DNA of 64,000 nucleotides. Source: Polytrichum commune (lineage: Eukaryota; Streptophyta; Polytrichopsida; Polytrichales; Polytrichaceae). A model generated the notes under the pieces. The model had not been told where the DNA came from and did not search any database. It saw nothing but the letters and a program-made list of their open reading frames with translations. Positions 33,241-45,675 of the stretch are shown here, piece by piece. The position numbers were made by a program, and so were the translations under genes. Location of the stretch: assembly GCA_950295325.1 (NCBI GenBank), contig OX485805.1:18029501-18093500 (forward strand), written 5' to 3'. How positions within the stretch are numbered: position 1 is the stretch's first letter; each line of letters starts with the position of its first letter.

Positions 33241-36200
33241 ATGGACTGGGAAGCTGAGAGCATTTCTGTAGCTTCCGACCTCACCGTCGCGGTGCCCCTC
33301 TTCGCTCTCTTCTTCTTTGTTGTCCGCCTCACCCTCGATGAGTTCGTTTTTGAGGTATAAATCCGAAGCTTATCTCATCAAGGTCGGTTGCGAATGTCTC
33401 GAGTTTGAGGTCTCACTTTTGGGCCCCGAGCCAATCTTGGACTCCCGAGCGTTCTTTGGCTTGTCACGAATTGTCCATTGTTTAGTAACATTAATTGTCC
33501 CCTTGATATCTCACTTTGCGCATGGTCACTTTACACTTGCTCAAACTATTTGAGAGCTTGAGGATTGGTCAACTTCTAAACAAAGGTGAGCTTTGGGTAA
33601 AAAGGTTCTTAGGTTCACGTATCGAACTCCCAAAACTTTGCAAGTTCAAGCTCTGAACCTGAGTTCTATTTGTAAAAGAGGGCTCTTTGTACACTAGCGA
33701 TGTTGAGAGGCGTTTGAAGAAATGAGACTTCTCATTGGCATAGAAAGTCAGAGTCTCTTGCCCACGCTTTGTTTACTCAAGTCCACCTCACATTTGAGCT
33801 TTCAATTGCTTGAAAGCTTGATCTTTGGACCGAGCTTCCAACGCTTTTGATCATGCCTTGATGGATGTACAACAACTCCCTGTCATTTTGGGGAAGCTCT
33901 CAATCAAAACCTTGAGCTACATCAAAGAGGTCGTCGCTTAGGAATGTCAACGAGAGTTCTAACTCTCGTATTATAGATTCCAAGTCAACTCTCTCGCATT
34001 ACCGATTCCGAGTCAATTTATGGGCACTCCACACATTCTTTGGTTTTGTCATGAATTCTCCTTTCTTTAGTACCATTCCAAGTGTACACCAAACTGCTGA
34101 CAATTGCAAGTCAAGGGGCCTTAAAAGGCATACGCGCCTTTGTCGAAGATTGCCCACTGAAAAAATGAAGGGTACTGACTTCGATCTTCCACTAGATCAC
34201 AGACTCCTATAAGTACTAATGCATTCATGCCCGACATCATATGTTGGTGCAGAGATTTGGAAGGAAATTCATTGTCGGGTGCTCATCTTCAATCTCAAAA
34301 CGCTCAACGATCAAGAGTAGAGAAGACAATCGGAAGAAGCTGATCAAATTCAAGGAGTCCGCATGGAAATTTTTGTACTACTCTAGTGCGGAAGTACTAG
34401 CGCTCGCAGTCAGTTACAATGAGCCGTGGTTTTTAGACACCAAGTACTTCTGGGTGGGACCTGGCGACCAACGATGGCCCGAACAAAGTACCAAGTGAGT
34501 GTGTAACCTTTCGGCCAATTTCTTGGATCTGCATTGCTAATTGATGTAAGCTCACAAAAACATTTTACGAAAGCATGGTCCATTTAGTACGACAATATTT
34601 GTCGACACTTCGAGTACAAAGCGACTGTTGCAAAGCACTATGCAACTCTGAAAAATGAGCCATTTTTCTTTTGGTTTACAGCAATAGAATGCGTGCTTGC
34701 AATTTATATAGCACTGCGTAACTTCAGATTCCTCATAAAGATTTCAGCCGATGCGTCTCACAGTGAATTGTTCAAAGACTCGCAACTCTATTGATCAAAA
34801 GTCTTAATTAGAGACCGAGATTTTCTCGTGCTATATTAACAGAGCTCACCTAAACATGTAGACACAATACCTGCTAGGAAGATCTCGGCAATTTTCAAAA
34901 GTATGAAAACGGGTCGAAGGTGCTAAAACTGTCACTTTTGAGCACGGAGTCTAGCTACACTAGCCAGTATGGTATTTAGTGTCATATGGTGTTTAATGCC
35001 ACTATGGTAGCTTTTCGGAAGACACTTCTTATGAATAAGTGAACAAATATTGTTGTGGATGGTGGATGAGTTCATCCATTGGCCAAGAACCCTCCCTTCG
35101 CTTGTCAACAACTTGTGATGAAATATTGTCATGGATGATTGAAGTTTGGATGAAAATTCACTTGATAAGTGACAGTCATTGCAACAGTGTCATTCTATAA
35201 TCCCCCCCTCGAATTTTTTATAACAAGGAATGGCAAATAATGTTGGGTTCACATTTAGTGTTGGTGACACTATACTGCGGTTCACAATTCGTATTGAGCA
35301 AGACAATTCGAATTGGTGATGCTAAATACCGTATTTAGTGTAGTATAAGTAGAGTGACGCAGTCTCAAGAAGTTTCTGAGTAGCAAATGAAATGGGATTC
35401 CAATTTCCATAGCACCAAAGTATGCCTTCTTTGGATTCCGTATGCAATATAGTTATAATGGTTCAAAGTTTTATTGTTAGATCGCCTAAAACCGTCGAGG
35501 GAGCCTAATATACGTGTGGTGGACATTCTCAGTATGAATTTGTGTCGAGTGCTTGTTGCACAAACATCAAGACACCTGGGGGAAAAAAAAACCATATCTT
35601 CTTCAAACAAATCAGGAACCCATCTATAGGGGTTCCAATGTGAGATGGTTTTTTTTACCATTTTTTTTTAAAATAAATGGGGGCAGTAGAAACAGAGAAT
35701 TAAATCAAATAAAATTCCCTATTTGGCCATCGGTTCATTTAAGCATGTAGATCATGGGGAAAGAACATTCTGAGATGACATTGTAGTTTTGTTCGACATT
35801 ATAGAGCTACAAATGAGGTCCACTAGGCTCACCATGGGATCTAGAGTAGAGGTGCCCATAACCGATCATTCAAGAGATTCTGCGCCAAATCTAGAGAAGT
35901 ATAAGGCGGTGAAAATTTTTCCTGTGTAGGAAGATAGAAATCAGGAGGAATGCAAATTTGGTAATTTTATTCCTTAAATCAAAACTATAATTGTGAATAT
36001 GTGAAGCCAAAAGTTGGTCCACACACATTACCAATGTCTAGAATTTGCCATAAGCACTCATTTTGAGATGAATTTCTCCTCACTTTAGCACTCAAAAGCA
36101 AGGACATGTGTTATGGCACTATCAATTCCTGGGTGATACCATTATCGAAGTTGGAGTCTTAGGGTTAGTTTCCATGTAGGTCACTTCGCCCACCAGATTC

Positions 36201-39200
36201 TAGTGGAAATGTAGATTCCACTTGGTGACATGTATGGAACCTTGTTTTAACCACGTTTAACCACCCATGAAAAGAAATTATTGAAATTAGTCCCAACTTG
36301 ATCAAAATTATGACACCCCTATAGATTCCCGATGAGGTCCTAATCAAGAATAGGTGGTTCAATTATAGTCAACATGCTCGTGTTTCTCTTGATTTAAGGT
36401 TAAACAGTGAATAAAGTTCAGATTATGCAAGGATCTCCACCTTGTTATTCTCTGGAAAAAAGAGCACAAGATTACTCCTCTTAGTAGTATTATGAGGAAG
36501 TGTCATTTGCAAGTGTGGTTCAACCGACATGTGGATAATTTCTCATACCAAGTAGAGAAAATTACTCCCAAGTAGGTTCTTCACCCGTAACACTTGGATG
36601 TTGAGAATGGAAGGTGACCGTCAAGTAGGCTTATATTATCACTTGCAACATGAAAGGCCATTATGCACACACATATAAAACAAGAACAACCTTCTTGAAA
36701 GGACTTCTCATGTGCACTACACCGTTGAAGTGTCACTTACTATTTGGAATCATGCAAGGCTAGAACTTATCACCATAGATTTCATATTTTACCAATAGAG
36801 ATTAGATAGGTTGTATGGACAATATACAACATAATTTATTTCACTTGGTAAAATCTCAAATTCTTAGCGAAAAGTTATAGCACTGCATAACTCCAAATAG
36901 TAAGTGACACTAAATACCATGAACAGTGTAGGGCAATCATATTTCCGCACTTGAACAACGTGACTGTAAATACTTCACTTTTGTTATGAGGTGAATCCCT
37001 TGTTTTGTTTCAAAACATAGGCACCCAACGAATTGAATATATGATGTAGGCACCACATTTCACTATAAGATATGATATTATTGATCGGGCAGGAACAAAA
37101 TTCATGCGAAAGTAACATGAATGTCATATCTAAGGTAGCCGTGTGTTATTCATTATTTTAGTGAAGATTCTCGTGGTCATTCAAGTGGTCATATAGTCCC
37201 CCCTCAATCATGTTGACTACTGAGCCTAGAATGGTTAGCATATTTTGAGCACATAGTCTTATCTCTTTGAATACATGTGCTTTTATGGTCCGTTCTTAGA
37301 TCCACACCCTAACCACATATTACTCAAAAAAATAGATGTCCAAACTATTGGATGTTGGAATTAGGTACGTCTACCTTATGAATGCATGGTGTCTTTATCA
37401 TATGTGCGGTAGTTTATGACAACCATATATTATGATCATTCCTACTACACTAAACAAGATAGTTAATGCTTGATTACATTCAGTGTTATTACCACCCTAC
37501 CCTGCTCAACACTAATTTTCAATTCCTTCCTAATTAATGTTAGACATAAATGTGCCGCTACCTTCCCTACTGCCACCTTCCTTATCATATCCTTTTGCTT
37601 TTCATATCCTTACTAACACTAAATTCAGCCATGTAACTTCCACATATTACCATAGTTGGTGTTTAATGTTTGAGTTTACATTTAATGTTACTTACTTTCG
37701 TAGGGTTATTGATGTTTAGTGTATGCGTTCGTATTTAGTGTATCAAACACTAAACATCCTATTTAGTGTCCTAATCTTGATGATCTCCCAATAACACACA
37801 CACCTTGTGGCTTGAGCAGGCTGAAGTTGAAGCTCCTGTATGCTTTTGCTGGTGGATTTTACGCTTACAGCATAGTGGCGCTGATGTTCTGGGAAACCCG
37901 CCGCTCCGATTTCAGTGTCAGTATGACACACCATGTGGCGGCCTTGTCCCTCATACTGTTGTCCTACACGGCAAAGTAAACTTTCTCACTCAATATTCTT
38001 GGTGCGGTTCTTCTCAAATCACCCCAAAACTTTCTGTAGTTGGTGGTGTTTTTGAAGCTAGAGTGTTGTTGCAAAGAAAACTCGACAATAAAGAACCCGA
38101 ATCTATCAACCCCCCCCCACATCCAAATGTAATAAACGGATAATGACTTTTACAAACAAGAGTCCACCCAATGATCCCAATTAGTGTGTGTTACTATTTG
38201 GAGTTACGCAGTGCAACAACGCCTTACTCAGGAGCTCACTTTTGAACTAAACAAGAGTTCACAGTCTAGGTTGTTGTCCGAACATCATAGAACAAAAATG
38301 ACTTTGTGTGGTAAAATATTACATTCACATTAAACTAGCTATAGCACTCCGTGACTCTGAATAGTAAAACGCACGAATTGGGATGATTAGTGTAGCCTTC
38401 TTCTTCTTCTTCTTCTTCTTCTTCTTCTTTTGTAATTTTATTGTACTCACAAAGTAAACCTCCTCCATGCAAGAGTGGTTTGAAAGAACATGCAGAAATT
38501 CACCCTCGTGAACCAGCTTGGTAGCCAAGGGTAAATCGCCCCTCCATGAACACACGGAGAGGAGACTAGAAGCAACACTCACGCCAAAGTCTTTGAAGCT
38601 AAATCCGGTGCCATTTGAGTTTAAATAAATAACCTCCAATCTGATTACTATTTCCGGGGCAGTTTTTGTTGGATGAACGAGAGGTATGTTATATGCTTGT
38701 AGGCATTAACACGCTCATCGAGTCATTCTACTACACTAAATTAGTGTCATATGGCATTTTATGTCACCATGGTAACTTTTCGGAAGAAACTTCTTATGAA
38801 TACGTGAACAAAATATTGTCATGGACGATGCATGAGTTCATCCATTGGTCCAAAACCCTACCTTCTCTAGTCAGCAACTTGTGATGAAACATTGTCACGC
38901 GTGATTGAAACTTGGACGAAAAACCACTTGGTAAGTGACAGTCATTGCAACACGTACTGTAAAATCTATAACCCTCCAAGAGTTTTACAAGGAACGACAA
39001 AGTAATGTTGGGTTCAGAATTCGTGTTGGTGACGCTACACCGCGGTTTCACAAGTAAGTATCGAGCCGAGACACTTAGAATCGGTGACACGAAATACTGT
39101 AGTTAGTGTACTAGGTTTGCGGAGTGCATTGAAACTTTTATTTTTATTTAAAAAAAAAATTAAACCTCCAAGACCATGATCTATCAACTTGTGCTTGTTT

Positions 39201-42200
39201 GGTAGCTCATGTTTCTTCCTCCCGCACACACTGACAAGCTGAATGATGGGGGGTGTCTCTGGTTCGTTGGCATCTGTTTCATGTGGCAGACTAGCTCGTG
39301 TCGGCTCGATCGTGTTGGCAGTCCACGACGCCAGCGACATTGTTCTGGAGATTGGCAAGTTGACAAAGTATTGTGGTCTCGAGATCATCCCGAGCATCTC
39401 CTTTGTCATTTTCGCACTTTCCTGGATCCTTCTGCGCCTCGTTTACTTCCCTTTCTTCATCCTCTGGAGCACCACGTAAGTGTAAACCCCTTCTTCACCA
39501 CCAAGAACCAGGTTTCCCCTACTTCCCAAATGATTTCACTCTGCTGTGCCTTCCGATCGGCCTCCCTACTGAGAATATAATTGTGGTTAAACAGTCGTCA
39601 ATTAGTAGTGTCTGTCTGTTGCAATCATGAACTCCTGCTTTCTTCTTTCTTCTTCTTCTTCTTCTTCTAGGTTTTTGTCACAGACATGTGTGAAGCGTGC
39701 AGCGATCGAACAGTAGAAAGTGTTTTTATCGCTTGAAAATTAGGTGTAACATTCTTCAACCAGGCTATGATCGACCCTAGTATGTGCAAATACGTTGCCC
39801 CACACTAATTTACCGACGTCCCCACACTATCTTGAATATTTCTTTATTACCAGAGTAACGGAATACAGTTTTTGATCATTTTTAAAGTTTTTGGGTTCCT
39901 ATGTTGATGAATAAACAAAGTTTTAAGAGCTTTTGTAAGGTTTTGACCCAAGGTAATTTGTATGAGTAAAGAGGGCAACCTATTTGCGAAGGCACTCTAA
40001 TTGCATGTATAAGTGTACAGGTTTGTTTCTTGGAGAATCGGGGTAGGTAGATCGGGCTTGAACTTGGAAATTAAGGAATCTACTAAAAATGGGGAGTTGG
40101 CAACTCTGTGAGACAAAGGTGTCCATTCTTAGATGCACACCTAACTATGCACCACTCAAATACAGGTGTTTGTTTAAGATGAGTGATTTGAACCAAGCGC
40201 CCTAACGTGCCTCGTGTGTAGGTGTTGTTTGTTACTTTTTCTTAATCGGAACCCTATATTTAGTGGGTGTGTGGTTAGATGAGGATCAAAATAACAAAGC
40301 TTAACCATAAAGACACATCTTTAAAGAGATTGGACTGTCTTCAATTCTTATTAACTCCCCCACACTTGATAGTGAGCACAATTGAAGGGACCTATGTATT
40401 AAGGAATCAACAAACATGCACTTTCGATAACCGTAACTTAATCAAGGGAGGTCTGATTTTTGATGATGCTTCACCATAGATTTGGTAATGCAACACATGT
40501 TTTGTTGTGTAAATCTAATCGATACAGGTTGGAGAACACGAAAAATGAACCGAATGACACACGCTTAAGGTAAATGGGTCTTAGAAGGCTACTTATTTTA
40601 ATCAGACAACTACTTTTGAGTGGTATGTGGTATAGGTGTGGCTCCAAGAACAAATGCCAAAAACGCTACGTGCTCAAAATATGATAACCATTCTAAGCTC
40701 AATAGTCCACATAATTGTGGGGGGACCTACATGACCATTTCATAAGCACAAGAACCTCCACTTTGATAATGAATAAGATATTCATGCAAGCTCCGAAAAC
40801 CATGAGGGAAGTGGCTACAACCTTGATTTGGATTCACTAAGGTTGAGGCATCTATAACCGACAAAATAAGAGAGTTTGCATCTATTTAAGAGGAGTAACA
40901 ACAAGGAAATTGTTTTTCTTGCGGAGAGAAACATATTTTGAGGAGGGTACAATTTTTCTTTAAATAAAATTCATGAATATGGAAATAGCTACAAATTTGG
41001 AAGCGGTAAAGTTTAGGGTGACACACATTCGATCTATAGGTTAACCCATAACCACTCATCTAAATGCTAATTCTTGGCTACAATAGTTATCAAAACTCAT
41101 ATGAAGGTAATGAATCACAAGCCACCACCACCACATAAACTTTGACTATGTTCACCTAAAACAAATAGATCTCATTCATGTCAGCATGACATAAGCCTAG
41201 TGAATGGTCAAATGGACTTGGTCAACTACGGATGCCTCGAACTTAACCATCTCGTACTAATCACGTGTTTTATATGCTAGGAGAAATGCACCAAGGTCGA
41301 GGCATCCATAGTCGAGCATATTCATTTAACCGCTCACTAGGGCCATATAATGCCAACATGGATGAGATCTATGTTTTCAAAGCAAACAGAGTTAAGGTTT
41401 GTGTGGTGGACGCTTGTGATCGATTACCTAAATAAGAGTTAGAATTTCCACATTCTTAATTTTTATATATATATATTTTTGCATTCTCCTTTGAATTTTG
41501 TTTCTCTTTGCCAGGAAAACAAGTCCCTGCTAGTACTCCTCCTAAAAAGATGCAAACCTTTCCACCTTGAATTGCAGCTATGAGTCGGTCCAATTCGTGG
41601 ACAAGAAGTTCAGGAATGCGCCAATTGCATACTACGTGTTCAACGGAAGCAGAATTTTAAGTTGGGTGAGAGTGAGAGAGAGAGTCTAGCAACCGATCAA
41701 CACTGTAACTGCAACTCTTTCCACCTTGAATTGCAGCTATGAGTCGCTCCAATTCGTGGACAAGGAGATGAGGAATACGCCGATTGCGTACTACGTGTTA
41801 AACACATTGCTCCTCACCTTACAAATGTTGCATGTGTATTGGTGGATCCTCATCTGGCGGATGGCTGTCCGGCAAATTCAAGCAGCTGGCAAAATTTCGG
41901 AGGATGTCCGCTCAGGTGAACCTCAAGTTTTGATTGAAATTTCCTCGACTGAAGTTGTGAACTCTGTTAATCGGCTAAGTTACACTGATATCACCTAGTA
42001 GAAAACTATGCCCAACAAAATTGCAGCCGCTGCGGTTCTTTTGACCAGCTTGATCGCTAAACAACTACATTTTGTTTTGTTTTGTTTTGCGACTGAAATT
42101 TTAAATATTTGGGGGCTTGTAATATACCGTTGGAAAATTATTTTCAAGACCTTTCCAACGGTATATTATATGCCCCAAAATTCATAAAATTTCAATCGAT

Positions 42201-44185
42201 AAATCAAACAAACAAAATCTGCAGTCATTTAGTGACTGCAAATCAGGCTGGTCAAAAATACCGCAGCCGATTTTGGCTGCGGTTATTTTTGACATATTTT
42301 TCTACTACACTAGAAGGATATTTAGTGTGTAATTATATTTGATGTTGTTACCACCCTACCTTGCTCAACACTAATTTTCAATTCCTTGGTAATAAGTGTT
42401 AGACATAAATGTGTTGCTACCTTCCCTACTGCCACCTCCCTTCATGTGAAACATGGATTTCATATCCTTACTAACACTAAATTCAAACATGTACTTTCCA
42501 CATATTACCATAGTTGATATTTAGCATTTGAGTTTACATTTAATGTTACTTACTTTCATAGGGTTATTGACATTTAGTGTACGCGTTCGCATTTAGTGTA
42601 TCAAGCACTTTATATCCTTTTTAGTGTAGTGTATGTGCAAAATTACTAGACCGATTATCCCCATAAGTGTGTTTTACTCTTCACAGTTACGCAAGTGTTA
42701 TAACTTCTTAATGATATGTTACCTAGCAAATCCATTTATGTTTTACATTGTCCAAACGACCTATGGAACTTTCATTAGTAAAAATTGAAGTTGTGAACAA
42801 GACGTTATTGCACTGCATAACTTTGAATAGTAGCACGCACTAATTGGGATAATCAGTGTAGGTCACCTCAAACTAAATTATCTAGATTCCCAACAACATT
42901 TAGTACCCTAGAGGAACAAAATGGAGTTATTTGCTCATTATATAGGTTTCACTCTATGGGTGAACAAATAAGGTTAATATAAGAATTTTGTGTTTTGAGT
43001 TTTGGTTCAGACCCGAGGTAAGTTGCATAAAAAGGCAACTTGTTGGTGAAGGCAACCTAATTACACATATCAATCTACATAACTGAGTCCCGTTGAGTCA
43101 CCTTCGTTTCTCAAAATAGAAGAAGTACACCAAATAATTGTATTTAGTGTCGGTCACAATTTGGGGGTATAGAGTGCTATATCTTTTTACGATTGATGTA
43201 ATTTTTCGCCAAGCAGAGATGTCAATGTTCTGTAATGTCCAAACAACCAATTTGACATTTGTTGGCAAAATGTGAGTTATGTAGCAAATAGATATAGCAT
43301 GATTGTGGAAATTTCAAATAGTAAGTGACACTAAATACAATATTTTACTGTAGTGTGAACTTCTTAGTGTCCCTCCCCAATGGTTAATTTGTCCTTTGAT
43401 GCAGGAGAAGGTCCATTTAAAATTGCCGATCTAACTCTGGAGAATCTCAACCCACTTATTCTAGTATTTTACCCATAAAATTCCTTAAAGAATTATCTCA
43501 GTGTTGAACTGCTTGAAGAATATTAGGACCTCATAAAGAACGCTTGCCACCGAGATGTTGGATAGATCACGCACATTCTAGTGGAAAAAATATCAAATCT
43601 GGCCAAAATTAGACAAGGTCCTGTTTAGTGCTATGTCCGGGGAGAACCGGTGGTTAGTTACAGATGAACCGGTTGAGTTTGAGAAATGACCGGTTGAAGT
43701 TGGAGACTTCCGGAGAATTACCAGTCATTTCTGAGGAATCTATAGAAGAATATACCTCAAATGAATCAAAGAAGCAAAACCGGAAGAAGATGTCAACATG
43801 TAACCGGCTGGATTTAGAGTCACTAGGATCTTGATCGACTATATATGCCCAAAAACTTCCCAGATATTGGTTTAGTGTCTCAAAGTAAAGGAATTAACGA
43901 AGCATCTAAAAATTTTAGGGTATGGAAAAACTCGGTCTTAGTATTAGATATTTTTCCAAAAATATTAAATGAAAATACAAAGAAAATCTCATGAACATGC
44001 ACATTATTTCGTAGGTCTCCTTAAATAACATGTTTGTCTGAAATGCTTCATATGTCTATAATGGAATCTCCCTATCCCCCCCTCCTCCCAATTATCGTTT
44101 CATTGAGATTGTTTCATTGTGGCATGGCATTGCAGATTCTGATAATGACTCCGAAACTGAGGACAAAGGCAAACGAAACAAGTGA
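33241..44185 (+). CDS. LOH1: LAG1-type ceramide synthase
   Basis: Six exons: 33241-33354, 34253-34494, 37820-37975, 39290-39475, 41737-41915 and 44136-44185. Phases are consistent and the product is 308 residues, the usual length for plant LAG1 homologues. It is a multi-pass ER membrane enzyme that N-acylates sphingoid bases with acyl-CoA. The start MDWEAES..., with PLFALFF.VVR, matches the family N-terminus. The Lag1 motif runs through [15 protein letters not shown] (143-157) and [19 protein letters not shown] (173-191), and the paired His and Asp residues needed for catalysis are present. The last exon gives an acidic Ser/Asp/Glu tail ([16 protein letters not shown]), a likely phosphorylation site. 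The introns total over 10 kb and carry at least nine MITEs. A duplicate of the start of exon 5 lies 159 bases upstream. Which LOH class it belongs to is not resolved, so the symbol is indicative only. Confidence 0.94.
34958..35340 (+). mobile_element. MITE family A in LAG1 intron 2
   Basis: The left end CACTAGCCAGTATGGTATTTAG and the right end CTAAATACCGTATTTAGTG form an inverted repeat flanked by TA. The core has TTCTTATGAATAAGTGAACAA and GTTCATCCATTGGCCAA blocks shared with the other family A copies. Confidence 0.8.
36720..36928. mobile_element. MITE family B in LAG1 intron 2
   Basis: The inner inverted repeat GTGTCACTTACTATTTGGAAT matches the complement near 36905. The outer ends CACCG and CAGTG are diverged. 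TA flanks it on both sides. Confidence 0.75.
37448..37769 (+). mobile_element. MITE family C next to LAG1 exon 3
   Basis: CACTAAACAAGATAG at the left and ATCCTATTTAGTG at the right form the ends. The core, with TTACCACCCTACCCTGCTCAA and ACATATTACCATAGTTG, is shared with 42308-42626 and 46044-46296. Its right end lies about 50 bases before the exon 3 acceptor (37819), so it may supply the branch-point region. Confidence 0.75.
38165..38392. mobile_element. MITE family B in LAG1 intron 3
   Basis: Inverted ends AATGATCCCAATTAGTGTG and the complement of GAATTGGGATGATTAGTG are of the TTATCCC type. Core GTTACGCAGTGCAACAACG is typical of the family. A (TTC)n tract follows at about 38399-38430. Confidence 0.72.
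38399..38430. repeat. (TTC)n microsatellite
   Basis: About ten TTC units abut the right end of the family B MITE in LAG1 intron 3. Confidence 0.95.
38734..39108 (+). mobile_element. MITE family A in LAG1 intron 3
   Basis: CACTAAATTAGTGTCATATGG at the left and GTAGTTAGTG at the right are flanked by TA. The core matches 34958-35340 in the same orientation (GTTCATCCATTGG, AACTTGTGATGAAA, GTGACAGTCATTGCAAC). Confidence 0.78.
40080..40870. repeat. Dispersed repeat family F in LAG1 intron 4
   Basis: Phrases such as GGACACCATAAAGA, TTGGACTATGTGCTCAAA and GAACACAATTG.GGG recur here and near 27290-27480, 32460-32720, 37200-37390, 44700-45000, 45410-45600 and 48520-48870, in both orientations. Borders and class are undetermined. 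Confidence 0.5.
41558..41665 (+). pseudogene. Partial duplicate of LAG1 exon 5 with its own splice sites
   Basis: The block 41558-41644 is a direct copy of 41717-41803, covering the polypyrimidine tract, the acceptor TTGCAG and the first 22 codons of exon 5. The frame is open ([20 protein letters not shown]) with no stop. After 41644 the sequence diverges and reaches a good donor, TTGG|GTGAGAG (GT at 41666). Used as an exon (41578-41665, 88 bases) before the real exon 5, it would shift the frame so that exon 5 starts CTA TGA, an immediate stop. Confidence 0.8.
42010..42295. mobile_element. Foldback element in LAG1 intron 5
   Basis: GCAGCCGCTGCGGTT near 42025 pairs with AACCGCAGCCAAAATCGGCTGC-type sequence near 42260-42285. 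In the centre, TAATATACCGTTGGAAA (42120-42136) pairs perfectly with 42152-42168. A short (TTTTG)n tract lies near 42070. The element is non-coding and its borders approximate. Confidence 0.65.
42308..42626 (+). mobile_element. MITE family C in LAG1 intron 5
   Basis: CACTAGAAGGATATTTAGTG at the left and CCTTTTTAGTG at the right are flanked by TA. The core is close to that of 37448-37769 in the same orientation. Confidence 0.78.
42649..42858. mobile_element. MITE family B in LAG1 intron 5, TTATCCC-end type
   Basis: GACCGATTATCCCCATAAGTG and the complement of CTAATTGGGATAATCAGTG form the ends, with TA on both sides. It lies about 20 bases after the family C element. Confidence 0.78.
43128..43350. 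mobile_element. MITE family B in LAG1 intron 5, CACTAAATA-end type
   Basis: CACCAAATAATTGTATTTAG and the complement of CTAAATACAATATTTTACTG form the ends, flanked by TA. The inner core is of family B. Confidence 0.72.
43632..43869 (-). mobile_element. Mutator-like MITE, family G, in LAG1 intron 5
   Basis: It is homologous in reverse to 7539-7763: GGGGAGAACCGG near one end and repeated ACCGGTTGA and GTCAACATGTAACCGG blocks. It is flanked by GTTTAGTGC (43623-43631) and GTTTAGTGT (43870-43878), an eight-of-nine match expected for a nine-base Mutator-type duplication. Confidence 0.72.
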
Positions 44186-45035
44186 TGTGTGGTTGTGATC
44201 TTACAAGCAATTTACCCTTAGGATTTTGACTACATAACATTCTTGAGCAAGTGTTGAGGTGGACCCCAAAAATCTACTTCTTGGAAATAAATGTCTTCCA
44301 TGTGGATCGTTTTTGCACTTCTCCTTGAGTTCAATCTCCAATTGAATACGTGTTGGCTTCATGTCCTGAGATGAGGACTAATAGGAACTTGCCACTACAC
44401 TACATAGTTCTACGAGTGTGAGCTCTAGAAAACAATTGTGGCCCACAATAAAAGGACTATGTAGTGTAGTTTATACACAAGAATCGCATCTAGATATGAG
44501 GCCATGGTTTTGGAAGATTACGGAAAACGGAAAAATACACAACCTCGCAAGGCTTAAAAACATGATCAAGATAATGTGAGATGTGTTGCCATTTCCTTAC
44601 AAAATCAAGCGTGTTTTGGCATCCCTTGAAGAATTGAGGTTGACTTTTTGAATTTTTGTTAACGGCAACCATGCTCAAGCTGAGTTTCATCTTTGATCAA
44701 ATGTGGATTCAAATCTTATGTGGACACCCATATTTGAGTGGTATGCGATTAGGTATGTATCAAGAAACGGACACCAGGAAGAGATGTAAAAGAGATGTGT
44801 TTAGAAGAGGTCGTACTATTTGAGTTCAAAATGTTTTAACCATTCTAAGCTTCATAGTCAACATATATAGTTGGGAGGTCCTACATGATCGTTTTATCGA
44901 ACTATCATAAAAGCCACAGGGGAGATTAAACAATTCCATAGATTGTCGTTAACATCTCATTGCACTCTCCCACATTCAAGGAAAATACTAACTCTCAGAT
45001 CCAAGTTCAGGAACTAAGCAACCACTAAAAATCAA
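44186..45035. other. LAG1 3' flank and dispersed repeat
   Basis: After the TGA at 44185 there is probable 3' UTR, then a family F repeat at about 44700-45000. No gene was seen. Confidence 0.45.
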
Positions 45036-45675
45036 GGGGATTGCTATTTCCACACCTTTTTTGGCTAGATTCACACCTTTTTGCCGGTTCGGTTGCCGTG
45101 TCACTGAGGCGCTATATATGAGATTCTTCATGGTGCATCCGGACCGTTGATCCACCAAGGCCCATCCAAGGGCCTCAATGATCCTAGGTGGCGGTGGGGT
45201 GGGGGGCGGGGGTGGTGCTTGCCACCAAGGCGGGTGGGGCCGTGGGCCTCATGTCTTTTTTGGGGAGGCCGGATTTAGGGTGGTGTTGGGCCTAGTGGCT
45301 AGGCGGGCCCAGTGGCTAGGCCTACTTATTATATAACTAGTTGGTTACCCTTACTCTACTTACTAAATAACTAGTTGGTTAGCCTTACTCTACTTATGGT
45401 CACTCTTCTTAATTGGACATGTATATTTGAGTGGTATATGTGCAAGTCTTGAAGTTAGGTATGGACACCTATATGATCATTATTGACACCATAATCTTCA
45501 CTTTGATAATGACTAAGATATTCATATGAGCTCCTAAATTTTGATTTGGATTTGCTAACCGTCTCGTACTAGCCTACTTGTTTCATATCATGCCATAAGT
45601 AGAGTAAGGGTAACTAACTAGTCATTTAGTAAGTAGAGTAAGGCTAACCAACTAGTCATTTAGTAAGTAGAGTAA

